Position numbers and translations under genes: made by a program. 64,000 nucleotides of DNA from Roseateles_B sp041906185 (lineage in GTDB: Bacteria > Pseudomonadota > Gammaproteobacteria > Burkholderiales > Burkholderiaceae_C), in contig JAYRJQ010000012.1 of assembly GCA_041906185.1 (NCBI GenBank), positions 1-64,000 of the forward strand, written 5' to 3'. Below are positions 16,502 to 24,238 of the stretch, in pieces. A model generated the notes under the pieces. That model ran no database searches, was not told the origin of the DNA, and saw nothing but the letters and a program-made list of their open reading frames with translations. Position 1 is the stretch's first letter; every line of letters begins with the position of its first letter.

Positions 16502-17638
16502 ATGAACACAAGCACCAAGACCCCGCTGCTGGGCGGCCTGAGCCCGGATCAATTCATGCGCCAGTACTGGCAGCGCAAGCCGCTGCTGGTGCGCCAGGCG
16601 CTGCCCGGCATCCTGCCCCCCGCCAGCCGCAGCGAGCTCGCCGCTCTGGCCGCCAGCGAGGACGTGGAGTCCCGTCTGGTCTCGCAGTTCGACGGCAAGT
16701 GGGCCCTGAAGCACGGCCCCGTGAACAAGCTGCCGCCCTGGAGCAAGCCGGGCTGGACGGTGCTCGTGCAGGGGCTGGACCTGCATGTGCCGGCGGCGCA
16801 CGAGCTGCTGACGCAGTTCCGCTTCGTGCCCGAGGCGCGGCTGGACGACCTGATGATTTCCTACGCCACCGACGGCGGCGGCGTCGGCCCGCACTTCGAT
16901 TCCTACGACGTCTTCCTGATCCAGGTCCACGGCAAGCGCCACTGGCGCATCGGCCGCCAGGGGCACGCCACCACCGGCGCCCTGCGCCCGGACGTGCCGG
17001 TCAAGCTGCTGGCGGACTTCGAGCCCGAGCAGGAATTCACCCTCGAGCCGGGCGACATGCTCTACCTGCCGCCGGGCTGGGCCCACGACGGCATCGCCCT
17101 GGGCGAGTGCATGACCTGCTCGGTGGGCTTCCGCACGCCCTGGCGTGCCGAGCTGGCCCGCGAGCTGCTGCAGCGGCTGATGGACGACGAGTCCCAGGCC
17201 TATGCCAACAAGATGTACGCCGACCCCAAGCAGCCGGCCACCGAGACGCCCGGCGCGATCCCGCAGCAGCTGCTGGACTTCTCCCGCGATGCCTGCGAGC
17301 GTGCCCTGCGTGAGCCGCTGGCGCTGGAACGTGCCCTGGGCGAGGCCCTGACGGAGCCCAAGCCCAAGGTCTTCTTCGAGGTGGGCGACGCCTTGCCCGA
17401 CGGCGCCGGCGCCCTGCTGGACCGGCGCAGCCGCATGATGTATGACGCGGCCCATGTCTTCATCAACGGGGAGTCCTACCGCGCTGGCGGCCGGGACGCC
17501 CGGCTGATGCGTCGCCTCGCGGACCAGCGCGCGCTGACGGCGAAGGAGGTGGCGCAGCTGTCGGATGGCGCCCGCGAGCTGCTGGACCAGTGGGCGGAGG
17601 ACGGCTGGGTGCAGCCCGACGGCGCGCACATCGGCTGA
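16502..17638 (+). CDS. roxA: Ribosomal oxygenase, 50S L16 arginine 3-hydroxylase (JmjC/cupin)
   Basis: A 378-aa protein of the YcfD/RoxA family, a 2-oxoglutarate/Fe(II) oxygenase that hydroxylates an arginine of ribosomal protein L16. The iron-binding HxD is at His131/Asp133 in GVGPHFDSYDVFLIQVHGKR; the distal His lies in LPPGWAHDGIAL. Length matches E. coli YcfD (373 aa). The C-terminal winged-helix-like region (LMRRLADQRALTAKEVAQLS) is present. The start MNTSTKTPLL fits the family, and the longer frame upstream runs into slyD. No Shine-Dalgarno; GACAAT sits six bases before ATG. The next gene follows 43 bp downstream and may be co-transcribed. Confidence 0.92.
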   Translation: MNTSTKTPLLGGLSPDQFMRQYWQRKPLLVRQALPGILPPASRSELAALAASEDVESRLVSQFDGKWALKHGPVNKLPPWSKPGWTVLVQGLDLHVPAAHELLTQFRFVPEARLDDLMISYATDGGGVGPHFDSYDVFLIQVHGKRHWRIGRQGHATTGALRPDVPVKLLADFEPEQEFTLEPGDMLYLPPGWAHDGIALGECMTCSVGFRTPWRAELARELLQRLMDDESQAYANKMYADPKQPATETPGAIPQQLLDFSRDACERALREPLALERALGEALTEPKPKVFFEVGDALPDGAGALLDRRSRMMYDAAHVFINGESYRAGGRDARLMRRLADQRALTAKEVAQLSDGARELLDQWAEDGWVQPDGAHIG

Positions 17639-17681
17639 TCAGCGGATCGGGCCCGGCTGCCGGGCCATCAGGAGGTGCTGC

Positions 17682-18203
17682 ATGGACGATTCGACGAACG
17701 CCTCGCCCGCGGAGGCCGAGCGCGTGCTGCTGCAGGGCCAGATCGCCGTCGAGCAGGCGCTGCTGGACGAGCTGCTGCGCGCCTGCCGCGGCGGGGCGCT
17801 GCAGATCTGCTGCTTCGCCCCCGATTTCCAGCGCTGGCCGCTGTCGAATCCGGCGGTGCTGGATGCCTTGCGCCAGTGGGTCGCCCCCCAGCGCCGCCTG
17901 CGCCTGCTGGCCCATGACTACGAGGCGCTGGCGCGCCGCCACCCGCGTTTCGTGCAGTGGCGGCAGCTCTACGGGCATGCCGTGGAGGCGCGTCAGCTGA
18001 GCGACGAAGGTCCCGTGGACCACCGCCGCCCGGCCGCCTTGCTGCTGGGTGAGCCGCCCCGGCTGTGGCGGCTGCTGGAGGCCCGGCAGGGGCGGGCGGT
18101 CGTGGAGAGCGATGCGGGTGCGCATGGCGCAGCGCTCGAGTGGTTTGATGCGGTCTCGCAACGTTCCGAAGAATCCTTTGCCTCCAGCACTTTGGGACTC
18201 TGA
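17682..18203 (+). CDS. Conserved hypothetical protein downstream of roxA (173 aa)
   Basis: ATG at 17682 with GGAGGT seven bases upstream. The protein (VLLQGQIAVEQALLDELLRA, LQICCFAPDFQRWPL, RRLRLLAHDYEALARRHPRF, WRQLYGHAVEARQL) resembles part of a phospholipase D-like or nucleotide-binding alpha/beta unit without a catalytic HKD motif. I know this type as a conserved companion of roxA in Burkholderiales, but its role is not known to me. It is soluble, with no signal peptide. Its stop codon overlaps the -35 region of the next promoter. Confidence 0.8.
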   Translation: MDDSTNASPAEAERVLLQGQIAVEQALLDELLRACRGGALQICCFAPDFQRWPLSNPAVLDALRQWVAPQRRLRLLAHDYEALARRHPRFVQWRQLYGHAVEARQLSDEGPVDHRRPAALLLGEPPRLWRLLEARQGRAVVESDAGAHGAALEWFDAVSQRSEESFASSTLGL

Positions 18204-18229
18204 CTAGCGCGAAAAGCTGACGCTATAAT
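18200..18229 (+). promoter_or_regulatory. Sigma70-type promoter for the small lipoprotein
   Basis: CTGACT (18200-18205), 18 bp, then a perfect TATAAT (18224-18229). It gives a long leader of about 140 nt before the ATG at 18378. Within the leader is a perfect 14-bp palindrome, AATTACCGGTAATT (18332-18345), of unknown use. AT content is clearly above the surroundings. Confidence 0.7.
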
Positions 18230-18377
18230 TTCGGGCTAGGCGAGGGAAGCGCTCGAGGTTTCCACGTCTTGTTCTGTTGGGTTGGCTGGGGACGCAATCG
18301 TTTTGGCGATGCGGACACAGTCCTCTCGAAGAATTACCGGTAATTGAATCTTCGTCTAATAGATCTTGAGGACAAGT

Positions 18378-18581
18378 ATGAATAAGTCGATCCTGTTGGC
18401 TTCCCTGCTGGCTGCTGCTGCCCTGACCGCTTGCGGCAAGAAGGCTGAAGAAGCTCCTGCTGCTGCTCCGGCTCCCGCCGCTGCTCCGGCTCCCGCCGCT
18501 TCGGAAGCCGCTTCGGCTCCCGCCGCTGACGCTTCGGCTCCCGCCGCTGCTGACGCTGCTTCGGCTGCTGCCAGCAAGTAA
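18378..18581 (+). CDS. Small Ala/Pro-rich lipoprotein
   Basis: A 67-aa prelipoprotein: MNKSILLASLLAAAALTACGKK. The lipobox is LTAC with Cys19 as the lipid-attachment residue. The mature part is a low-complexity run of Ala, Pro and Ser with a few Glu/Asp (repeats of the type APAAAPAP and SAPAADA), built from repeated GCTCCGGCTCCCGCC-like DNA. TTGAGGA precedes the ATG by a few bases. It has its own promoter and terminator, so it is a monocistronic and probably abundant transcript. The Lys/Ala-rich mature part suggests a periplasmic spacer or cell-wall-associated role, but this is a guess. Confidence 0.85.
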   Translation: MNKSILLASLLAAAALTACGKKAEEAPAAAPAPAAAPAPAASEAASAPAADASAPAAADAASAAASK

Positions 18582-18598
18582 TCGGATCCCCGATTCAG

Positions 18599-18634
18599 GA
18601 AAAACCGCCGTGCCGCAAGGCCGGCGGTTTTTTC
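18599..18634 (+). terminator. Rho-independent terminator of the lipoprotein gene
   Basis: Stem AAAACCGCCG / CGGCGGTTTT around an 11-base loop, followed by a T run (TTTTTTCTTT). It lies 18 bp after the stop codon. Confidence 0.85.
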
Positions 18635-19118
18635 TTTGCCTGAGCCCTTTCAGGCCCCAGGCCCCCCCCAGGCGCTACGCCGCCAGCGGCGCCAGCCATC
18701 GGCGCCTCTCGCCTCGACGAGCGGGGCCAAACGCGTCCTGAGGCATTCGTCCTCATCGCTGTGGGCATCCGCTGCCCTGGCTCCGCGCCTGCCATCGCGA
18801 CAGCAGATGCGCCGGCAGCAGCCCCCCACCAGCACCCGCAACATCTTCAGCCCCGGCAGCCCTCGTGACGACCGGGGTTGCCAGCGCAGCTGCATCAGCC
18901 GAATGGCTGGCAGGCGTGTTGGCGGAGGTAAAAGGAGGAGCCGTCCCCGTGAGGCGGCGGCGGGGGACACGGAGCCGACACGCCTGCCGGCCGTCCGGGC
19001 GTGCGCTCGGTCGCAGCGGGGCGTTCTTCTGCGCTGCTTCGGTCTACGTGACAGGCGGGCCGTTGCCGCGGCTCACAGCTCACGCCGCGGCCACCCAGCC
19101 CGCCTGGCACGCGCCATG
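18635..19118. other. About 480 bp between two terminators with no supported gene
   Basis: Open frames exist on both strands, but they have poor amino-acid composition (Arg/Pro/Ser/Cys-rich), no ribosome site and no recognisable motif. I see no tRNA or repeat. It may hold decayed sequence or a small RNA, for which I see no signal. Confidence 0.5.
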
Positions 19119-19155
19119 AAAAAAGCCCCCGCCGCCGAAGCGCCCAGGGGCTTTC
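19119..19155 (-). terminator. Rho-independent terminator of the dapA-bamC operon
   Basis: On the minus strand AAAGCCCC and GGGGCTTT pair around a GC-rich loop, followed by TTTTTTC. It begins about 40 bp after the bamC stop. Confidence 0.8.
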
Positions 19156-19192
19156 ATCTGCAGAGATTGCCGCGGGGCGAGCCCCGCCCACC

Positions 19193-20353
19193 TCAGCGCA
19201 GGTCTTCTTGCAGCAGCGACAGGATGCGCTTGGCGTTGTCGTCCGTCTGCTGGACGCCTTGCGGGTCGGTGATGCTCACGACCGTCTTGGCGCCGTCCGA
19301 CTTGACGAGCACGCGGTAGCGATTGGCCGTGACCGTCTTGCCGAAGCCGAAGAGCTTGGAGAAGAAGTTGGGCTCTTCCTTGCCGACCATGTTGGGATCG
19401 GCGTAGCGCAGGAAGAACAGGCCCAGCTTGCGGTCGCGGTCTTCCACGGTGAAGCCGTGGCGATCCAGGGACTGGCCCACGCGGCGCCAGGCGCGATCGA
19501 AGTCCTCGTTGACCGTCAGGCTGCCCGGCACGTCCGCCAGATTGCGGGCGGCCGGCTCGGCCGTCAGCTTGGTGGTGGCGGTGGCCGCGCCGGCGTTGGC
19601 CTGCAGGGCTTCCTTGGCGGCATCCTCGCGGCCACCCAGCTTGAGCATCAGGCGCGACAGCATCTCGCCTTCCAGCGAGGGGTCGGCCGGGCGGGGCTGC
19701 CACACGGTCTGGTCGCGCTGCTGGCTGGTGTAGACCTCCTGCATGCCGCGGTGGTAGATCGCGATCTCGGTGCCGCCGTTGACGCGCTCGATGCGCGTGC
19801 GGTACTTGTCCCGCTCGCCGGTGGAGTAGAGGTTGTCCAGGGCCTGGCCGATGGTGCGACGGATGAAGTCCAGCGGCAGCTTGGCGCGGTTCTCGGCCCA
19901 GCTCGTTTCCATCACGCCGACTTCCGCCTGCTCGGAGGCGATCTCAAAGCCGAGGCCGGTCCAGAAGGCATGGATCTGCGGCCACAGCTGCTCGGGCGCC
20001 AGGCTGCTGCGCAGCACGCGCTGACCGTTGACGCGCTCCAGCTTGATGTCGCCCACGGCATTGAGGGCGACGTTGCCGGCCGCCGCGGTGGCGGCGGCGC
20101 TGCGGGGGGTGGTCTTCTGGGTGGCCAGCTCGGACGCGGTGACCACGCCGCCGTTGTTGCGGCGTTCCTGGTTCAGCTGGGTCAGATCCGGCGGCACGTC
20201 CAGGCCACTCGTCTGCTTGGCGCCGCTGCGGTAGTCGACCTTGTCGGAGCCGATCACGCCTTCGATGGAGCTGCAGGCCGTCAGCGAAACCAGGACAAGA
20301 CCGCAGGCGAGGCCCTTGGTCGGGGCAGAAAGAGAACGAGTCACGCTAGACAT
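19193..20353 (-). CDS. bamC: Outer membrane assembly lipoprotein BamC (NlpB)
   Basis: A ~386-aa lipoprotein with signal peptide and lipobox (LVLVSLTAC, then SSIEGVIG), followed by the unstructured BamC N-terminal segment (KVDYRSGAKQ, LDVPPDLTQL) known to contact BamD. Two helix-grip domains follow (VNGQRVLRSSLAPEQLWPQI; LTVNEDFDRAWRRVGQSLDR). It is a subunit of the Bam complex that inserts beta-barrel proteins. The ATG at 20353 abuts GGAG with no spacer, while the GTG three codons later (20344) has GGAG nine bases upstream, so GTG may be the real start. The order dapA-bamC on one strand, 65 bp apart, is conserved in proteobacteria. Confidence 0.92.
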   Translation of the reverse strand: MSSVTRSLSAPTKGLACGLVLVSLTACSSIEGVIGSDKVDYRSGAKQTSGLDVPPDLTQLNQERRNNGGVVTASELATQKTTPRSAAATAAAGNVALNAVGDIKLERVNGQRVLRSSLAPEQLWPQIHAFWTGLGFEIASEQAEVGVMETSWAENRAKLPLDFIRRTIGQALDNLYSTGERDKYRTRIERVNGGTEIAIYHRGMQEVYTSQQRDQTVWQPRPADPSLEGEMLSRLMLKLGGREDAAKEALQANAGAATATTKLTAEPAARNLADVPGSLTVNEDFDRAWRRVGQSLDRHGFTVEDRDRKLGLFFLRYADPNMVGKEEPNFFSKLFGFGKTVTANRYRVLVKSDGAKTVVSITDPQGVQQTDDNAKRILSLLQEDLR

Positions 20354-20418
20354 CTCCAAGAGAACACGGGCGGTGTTGTACCGCAGATTTGAGCCAAATC
20401 CGCGGCGCACACCTCAAA

Positions 20419-21300
20419 TCACAGCAGGCCGCCTTCGCGCAGGGCCTGCTCGACGCTGGCCTGGCCCGCCGCGGTGAGCGGCGTGATGGGCAGGCGCAGG
20501 GCGGCCTTGCAGCGGCCCAGACGCTCCAGCGCCCACTTGGTGGGAGCCGGGCTGGGTTCGCAGAACAGCTGCTTGTGCAGATTGAGCAGCTGGAAGTGGA
20601 TGCGGGTGGCTTCCTTGACGTCGCCGGCCAGCGCGGCCTTGCACAGCTCGTGCATGGCGCGCGGGGCCACGTTGGCCGTCACGCTGACATTGCCGTGGCC
20701 GCCGAGCAGCATCAGGGCGATGGCGGTGCCGTCGTCACCCGAGTAGATGTGGAAGCCCTTCGGGGCGTGCTTGACCAGGTAGGCCGCGCGCTCGATGTTG
20801 CCGGTGGCTTCCTTGACGCCGAAGACGCCGGGCAGGCTGGCGCAGCGCAGGGCGGTGTCCGGGCTCATGTCCGCCACGGTCCGGCCGGGCACGTTGTAGA
20901 GCATCATGGGGATGTCCACGGCCTCGGCAATCGCCTTGTAGTGCTGGTAGATGCCTTCCTGCGAGGGCTTGTTGTAGTAGGGCACGACCGACAGCGTGCA
21001 GTCCGCGCCGACCGACTTGGCGAAGCGGCTGAGGTTGATGGCCTCGGCAGTGCTGTTGGCGCCGGTGCCCGCCATGATGGGCACGCGCTTGGCGGCGTGC
21101 TCGACGGCCACGCGGATGATCTCGCAGTGCTCGTCGACCGTGACGGTGGGGGACTCGCCCGTGGTGCCGACCACGCCGATGCAGTCGGTGCCTTCGGCGA
21201 TGTGCCAGTCGATCAGGCGGCGCAGGGCGTCATAGTCGACGCTGCCGTCTTCCTGCATCGGGGTCACCAGGGCCACGATGCTGCCAAGAATCGGTTTCAT
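20419..21300 (-). CDS. dapA: 4-hydroxy-tetrahydrodipicolinate synthase
   Basis: A 293-aa DapA of the normal length. It condenses pyruvate with aspartate semialdehyde in the lysine/diaminopimelate pathway. Seen: the N-terminal GSIVALVTPM, the signature GVVGTTGESPTVT, the tyrosine relay motif SVVPYYNKPSQEGIY, YNVPGRTVADM, and the Schiff-base lysine in GVFGVKEATGN. It is first in the operon with bamC. A strong ribosome site is not obvious (GAACCCTC before ATG). Confidence 0.97.
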   Translation of the reverse strand: MKPILGSIVALVTPMQEDGSVDYDALRRLIDWHIAEGTDCIGVVGTTGESPTVTVDEHCEIIRVAVEHAAKRVPIMAGTGANSTAEAINLSRFAKSVGADCTLSVVPYYNKPSQEGIYQHYKAIAEAVDIPMMLYNVPGRTVADMSPDTALRCASLPGVFGVKEATGNIERAAYLVKHAPKGFHIYSGDDGTAIALMLLGGHGNVSVTANVAPRAMHELCKAALAGDVKEATRIHFQLLNLHKQLFCEPSPAPTKWALERLGRCKAALRLPITPLTAAGQASVEQALREGGLL

Positions 21301-21371
21301 GAGGGTTCCTCGTAATCAGCTGATTCTACTGAAGCGGCGGACGGGTCTTGCCGAAGTGGCCGCTCCGGGTC

Positions 21372-21953
21372 TCAAGTGAGGTGATAGCGCGCCTGCAGGT
21401 CGCCCGGCGTTCGCTCGCGAACGGCGGCAACGCGCTGGATCTGGCGTGGGTTGACGACCGCGCCATCGCCATCGGCGAAGCCGTCTTCGTAGGCCACGAT
21501 GCGCAGCCCCGCGGCGGCGGCCAGCAGCTCGCCATGGCGCAGCAGGAAGTCCGGGCGCGAGGGGCGGCCGATCTGCTGGTGGCCGTCCGCGAAGGTCTCG
21601 TAGACCAGCCAGCCGCCGGGCGCCACGGCCTCGACGATGCGCGGCAGCAGCGGCCGCCAGAGGTAGTTCGTGACCAGCACGAGGTCGAAACGGCGCTCGC
21701 CGAGGGGCCAGGGCGCGCCCTCGAGGTCCGCCTCGAGGCACTCGGCGCCGCAGTCCTGCAGGCCGGCGAGCGCCTGCGCGTCGCGGTCCACGGCACAGAC
21801 CTGCAGGCCCTGCGCCCGCAGCCAGCGCACGTGCCGGCCGCTGCCGCAGGCCAGGTCCAGCGCGGTCTGGCCCGGGGCGAAATGGCGCTGCCAGCGCAGC
21901 AGCCAGGGGGAGGGCGGGGCGAGCGTGGGCAGGTGCGGGGTCAGGTCTTGCAT
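21372..21953 (-). CDS. SAM-dependent methyltransferase, class I (TehB-like)
   Basis: A 193-aa methyltransferase. The SAM-binding glycine motif is ALDLACGSGRHVRWL; the acidic residue after strand 2 is in VCAVDRDAQAL; motif for strand 4 is RFDLVLVTNYLWRPLLP, and APGGWLVYETFADG follows. It is close to the TehB/UbiE-like small methyltransferases common in proteobacteria, and the substrate cannot be read from the sequence. Its first codons (MQDLTP) are formed by a copy of a dispersed GCAAGACCTGACCCC repeat, so the true N-terminus may lie nearby. It is 72 bp upstream of dapA on the same strand and downstream of the SDR gene by 28 bp. Confidence 0.87.
   Translation of the reverse strand: MQDLTPHLPTLAPPSPWLLRWQRHFAPGQTALDLACGSGRHVRWLRAQGLQVCAVDRDAQALAGLQDCGAECLEADLEGAPWPLGERRFDLVLVTNYLWRPLLPRIVEAVAPGGWLVYETFADGHQQIGRPSRPDFLLRHGELLAAAAGLRIVAYEDGFADGDGAVVNPRQIQRVAAVRERTPGDLQARYHLT
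21937..21951 (-). repeat. Dispersed repeat GCAAGACCTGACCCC, copy 1
   Basis: Exact 15-mer in reverse complement. It overlaps the start of the methyltransferase (codons 1-6, MQDLTP). Confidence 0.75.
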
Positions 21954-21981
21954 GTCGTGCGGCCCATCGGCCGGCGAGAGG

Positions 21982-22776
21982 TCAATGGGACTGGTTCAGC
22001 GCCTTGAGGGCCAGCCGGTCCACGAGCCCCGGCGCGATCAGCTTCAGCCAGCGGCCCAGCTTGCCCTTCGCGCTCATGACGATGTCCCGCTCGCGCTGCA
22101 GCGTGCCGTCGAGGATGAGGCGTGCGCAGGTCTCGACGCTCATGGCGCCGCGCTCGTCGAGCCCGCTGCGCCCGGCCGGCTTGCCGTCGGCGCCGTAGCC
22201 GCGGTAGCGGATCTCGGTGGCCACCACGCCCGGGTAGGCGATGGTGACGGACACGCCGGCCGGCTGCATCTCCACGCGCAGCGCCTCGAAGAAGCCGGTC
22301 ATGGCGAACTTCGTCGCGCTGTAGGCCGTGCGGCCCGGCACACCGACGAGCCCGGCGAGGCTGGACACCGCCACCAGGCGCCCCTGGCCGGCCTTGAGCC
22401 AGGGCAGGGCGGCATGGCTGCACCACACGGCGCTCCAGTGATTGGTGCGCATGAGCGCCTCGTACCAGGCGAGGTCCTGCACGTCCTCCAGCAGCGCGTG
22501 CGCCGACATGCCGGCGTTGTTGACTAGCACGTCGATGCCGCCGAAGGCCTCGGTGGCGGCGCGCACGAGGCCCTCACAGGCCGCCTGCGTGGAGAGGTCG
22601 GCCGCATGGACGAGCACCGTGGCGCCCAGGGCCTCGCAATGGGCCGAAACCGCCTGGAGCTTGGGCAGCTGCCGCCCGCTGAGCACCAGGCGCAGGCCGG
22701 CGCCGTGGCGCGTGGCCCACTGGCGGGCCAGCTCGGCGCCGATGCCGTCGGAGGCGCCGGTGATGATGACGATCAT
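21982..22776 (-). CDS. Short-chain dehydrogenase/reductase
   Basis: A 264-aa classical SDR. The Rossmann motif is TGASDGIGAELA, the NNAG motif is DVLVNNAGMSAHAL, and the active-site Ser...Tyr...Lys is SSLAGLVGVPGRTAYSATKF. It oxidises or reduces an unidentified alcohol/ketone with NAD(P). Coding continues to NQSH at the C-terminus, near full SDR length. It is followed closely by the methyltransferase and preceded by a 48-aa membrane protein, all on the minus strand. Confidence 0.9.
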   Translation of the reverse strand: MIVIITGASDGIGAELARQWATRHGAGLRLVLSGRQLPKLQAVSAHCEALGATVLVHAADLSTQAACEGLVRAATEAFGGIDVLVNNAGMSAHALLEDVQDLAWYEALMRTNHWSAVWCSHAALPWLKAGQGRLVAVSSLAGLVGVPGRTAYSATKFAMTGFFEALRVEMQPAGVSVTIAYPGVVATEIRYRGYGADGKPAGRSGLDERGAMSVETCARLILDGTLQRERDIVMSAKGKLGRWLKLIAPGLVDRLALKALNQSH

Positions 22777-22831
22777 GTGGGGTCCTGCAGATGGAAGGGT
22801 CGCGTAGGCGCCAGAGACGGGCCCTCGCGGC

Positions 22832-22978
22832 TCAGAAGCAGCTGAGCAGCTGGTTGCCCAGCTGTAGCATCAGGTGCGGGTCCTGGTAGGCCACGAAGGC
22901 CACGACCAGCGCGAGCGCGATGATGCCTCGCCAGAGCCAGCCGCGCCAGCCGGGCATGCGCGATGTGAGCCCCCTCAT
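22832..22978 (-). CDS. 48-aa single-pass membrane microprotein
   Basis: Translation gives MRGLTSRMPGWRGWLWRG followed by one hydrophobic helix (IIALALVVAFVAY) and a C-terminus QDPHLMLQLGNQLLSCF. The DPHL..LGNQL.SCF tail has the character of small proteins I recall being conserved in Burkholderiales, which argues against chance. It lies in the only gap between the MFS and SDR genes, 18 bp after the MFS gene, so it is probably co-transcribed. A second ATG (residue 8) is an alternative start. Function unknown. Confidence 0.6.
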   Translation of the reverse strand: MRGLTSRMPGWRGWLWRGIIALALVVAFVAYQDPHLMLQLGNQLLSCF

Positions 22979-22996
22979 GTCGCCTCGCGCGCTGCC

Positions 22997-24220
22997 TCAG
23001 GCGGGCAGGGGCTGGCGCACGATGGCCTGCTCGCGCACCGGCAGGTTGACGAGCGCCGCCATCACGCCAAGCGCGATGGCCAGCAGCCAGACGATGTCAT
23101 AGCTGCCGGTCGCGTCGTAGAGCTTGCCGCCGAGCCACACGCCCAGGAAGCTGCCGATCTGGTGGCTGAAGAACACGAAGCCGCCCAGCATGGACATGTG
23201 CTGCGGCCCGAAGATCTGCAGGACCACAGCGTTGGTGGGCGGCACGGTGGAGAGCCACAGGAAGCCGATCACGGCCGAGAACACCCAGACGCTCGGCGCG
23301 CTCAGCGGCACCAGCAGGAAGACCGTGATGGCCACGGCGCGCAGGCCGTAGATGGCCGACAGCAGGTAGCGCTTGGGATAGCGCTGGCCCAGGAGGCCGG
23401 CGGTGTAGGTGCCGAAGATGTTGAAGAGGCCGATCAGCGCCAGCGAGGTCGTGGCGAGGCCCGGGTCCAGGCCGTGGTCCTTGAGGTAGCTGGGCATGTG
23501 GACCGCGATGAACACGACCTGGAAGCCGCAGACGAAGTAGCCCAGCATCAGGAGCTGGAAGCTGCGGTAGCCGAAGGCCTCGCGCAGCGCCTGCAGGATG
23601 CTCTGGTGCGGGCCCGCGTGCGCGGGGGCGGGGCCCTTCTCGCGCAGGCCGAGGGCCAGGGGAATGATCAGCAGCGCCGCGCCGGCCAGCACCCACAGCG
23701 CCTGCTGCCAGCCGATGCCGGCGATCAGGTGGCTCTCGATGGGAATCATGCAGAACTGCCCGAAGGAGCCCGCCGCGGCGGCGACACCGAAGGCCCAGGA
23801 GCGCTTCTCCGGGCTCACGGCGCGTCCCAGCACGCCGTAGATCACCGCGTAGGTGGTCGCGGACTGGGCCAGGCCGATCAGCAGGCCGGCGCTGCCGGTG
23901 AAGGCCAGCCCGGATTGCGAGACCGACATCAGCAGCAGGCCCAGCGCATAGAGCAGGGCGCCGCCGACGAGGGCCTTCCAGGCGCCGAAGCGGTCCGCCA
24001 GCAGGCCGGCGATGGGGCCGGCCGCGCCCCAGGCGAGGTTCTGGATGGCCAGGGCGAAGGCGAAGGTCTCGCGCGGCCAGCCGCGCTCCACCGTGATGGG
24101 CTGCAGCCACAGGCCGAAGCCGTGGCGGATGCCCATGGAGAGCGTCACGATGAGGGCTCCACACAGCAGGACCTGCTGGACGGAGGGGGAGTGGGTGGGG
24201 GCGGCGGCGGGGGACTGCAT
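22997..24220 (-). CDS. MFS transporter, monocarboxylate/oxalate-formate antiporter type
   Basis: A 407-aa membrane protein with twelve predicted helices. It carries the cytoplasmic loop motif GLLADRFGAWKAL between helices 2 and 3 and a second-half counterpart GLLGQRYPKRYLL. N-terminal RHGFGLWLQPITVERGWPRE is typical of the monocarboxylate-porter-like subfamily (similar to YhjX/OxlT). It probably moves a small organic acid by proton symport or antiport; the substrate is unknown. It begins 19 bp... downstream of the amidohydrolase stop, so the two may be co-expressed. Confidence 0.9.
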   Translation of the reverse strand: MQSPAAAPTHSPSVQQVLLCGALIVTLSMGIRHGFGLWLQPITVERGWPRETFAFALAIQNLAWGAAGPIAGLLADRFGAWKALVGGALLYALGLLLMSVSQSGLAFTGSAGLLIGLAQSATTYAVIYGVLGRAVSPEKRSWAFGVAAAAGSFGQFCMIPIESHLIAGIGWQQALWVLAGAALLIIPLALGLREKGPAPAHAGPHQSILQALREAFGYRSFQLLMLGYFVCGFQVVFIAVHMPSYLKDHGLDPGLATTSLALIGLFNIFGTYTAGLLGQRYPKRYLLSAIYGLRAVAITVFLLVPLSAPSVWVFSAVIGFLWLSTVPPTNAVVLQIFGPQHMSMLGGFVFFSHQIGSFLGVWLGGKLYDATGSYDIVWLLAIALGVMAALVNLPVREQAIVRQPLPA

Positions 24221-24238
24221 CGCCGCAATGTAAGGGCT

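Noticed and set aside
18635..19118. A gene in the gap between the lipoprotein and bamC (106 aa on the minus strand or 227 aa on the plus strand)
   Set aside because: No ribosome site, Arg/Cys/Pro-rich translation on both strands, and the gap is bounded by two terminators.
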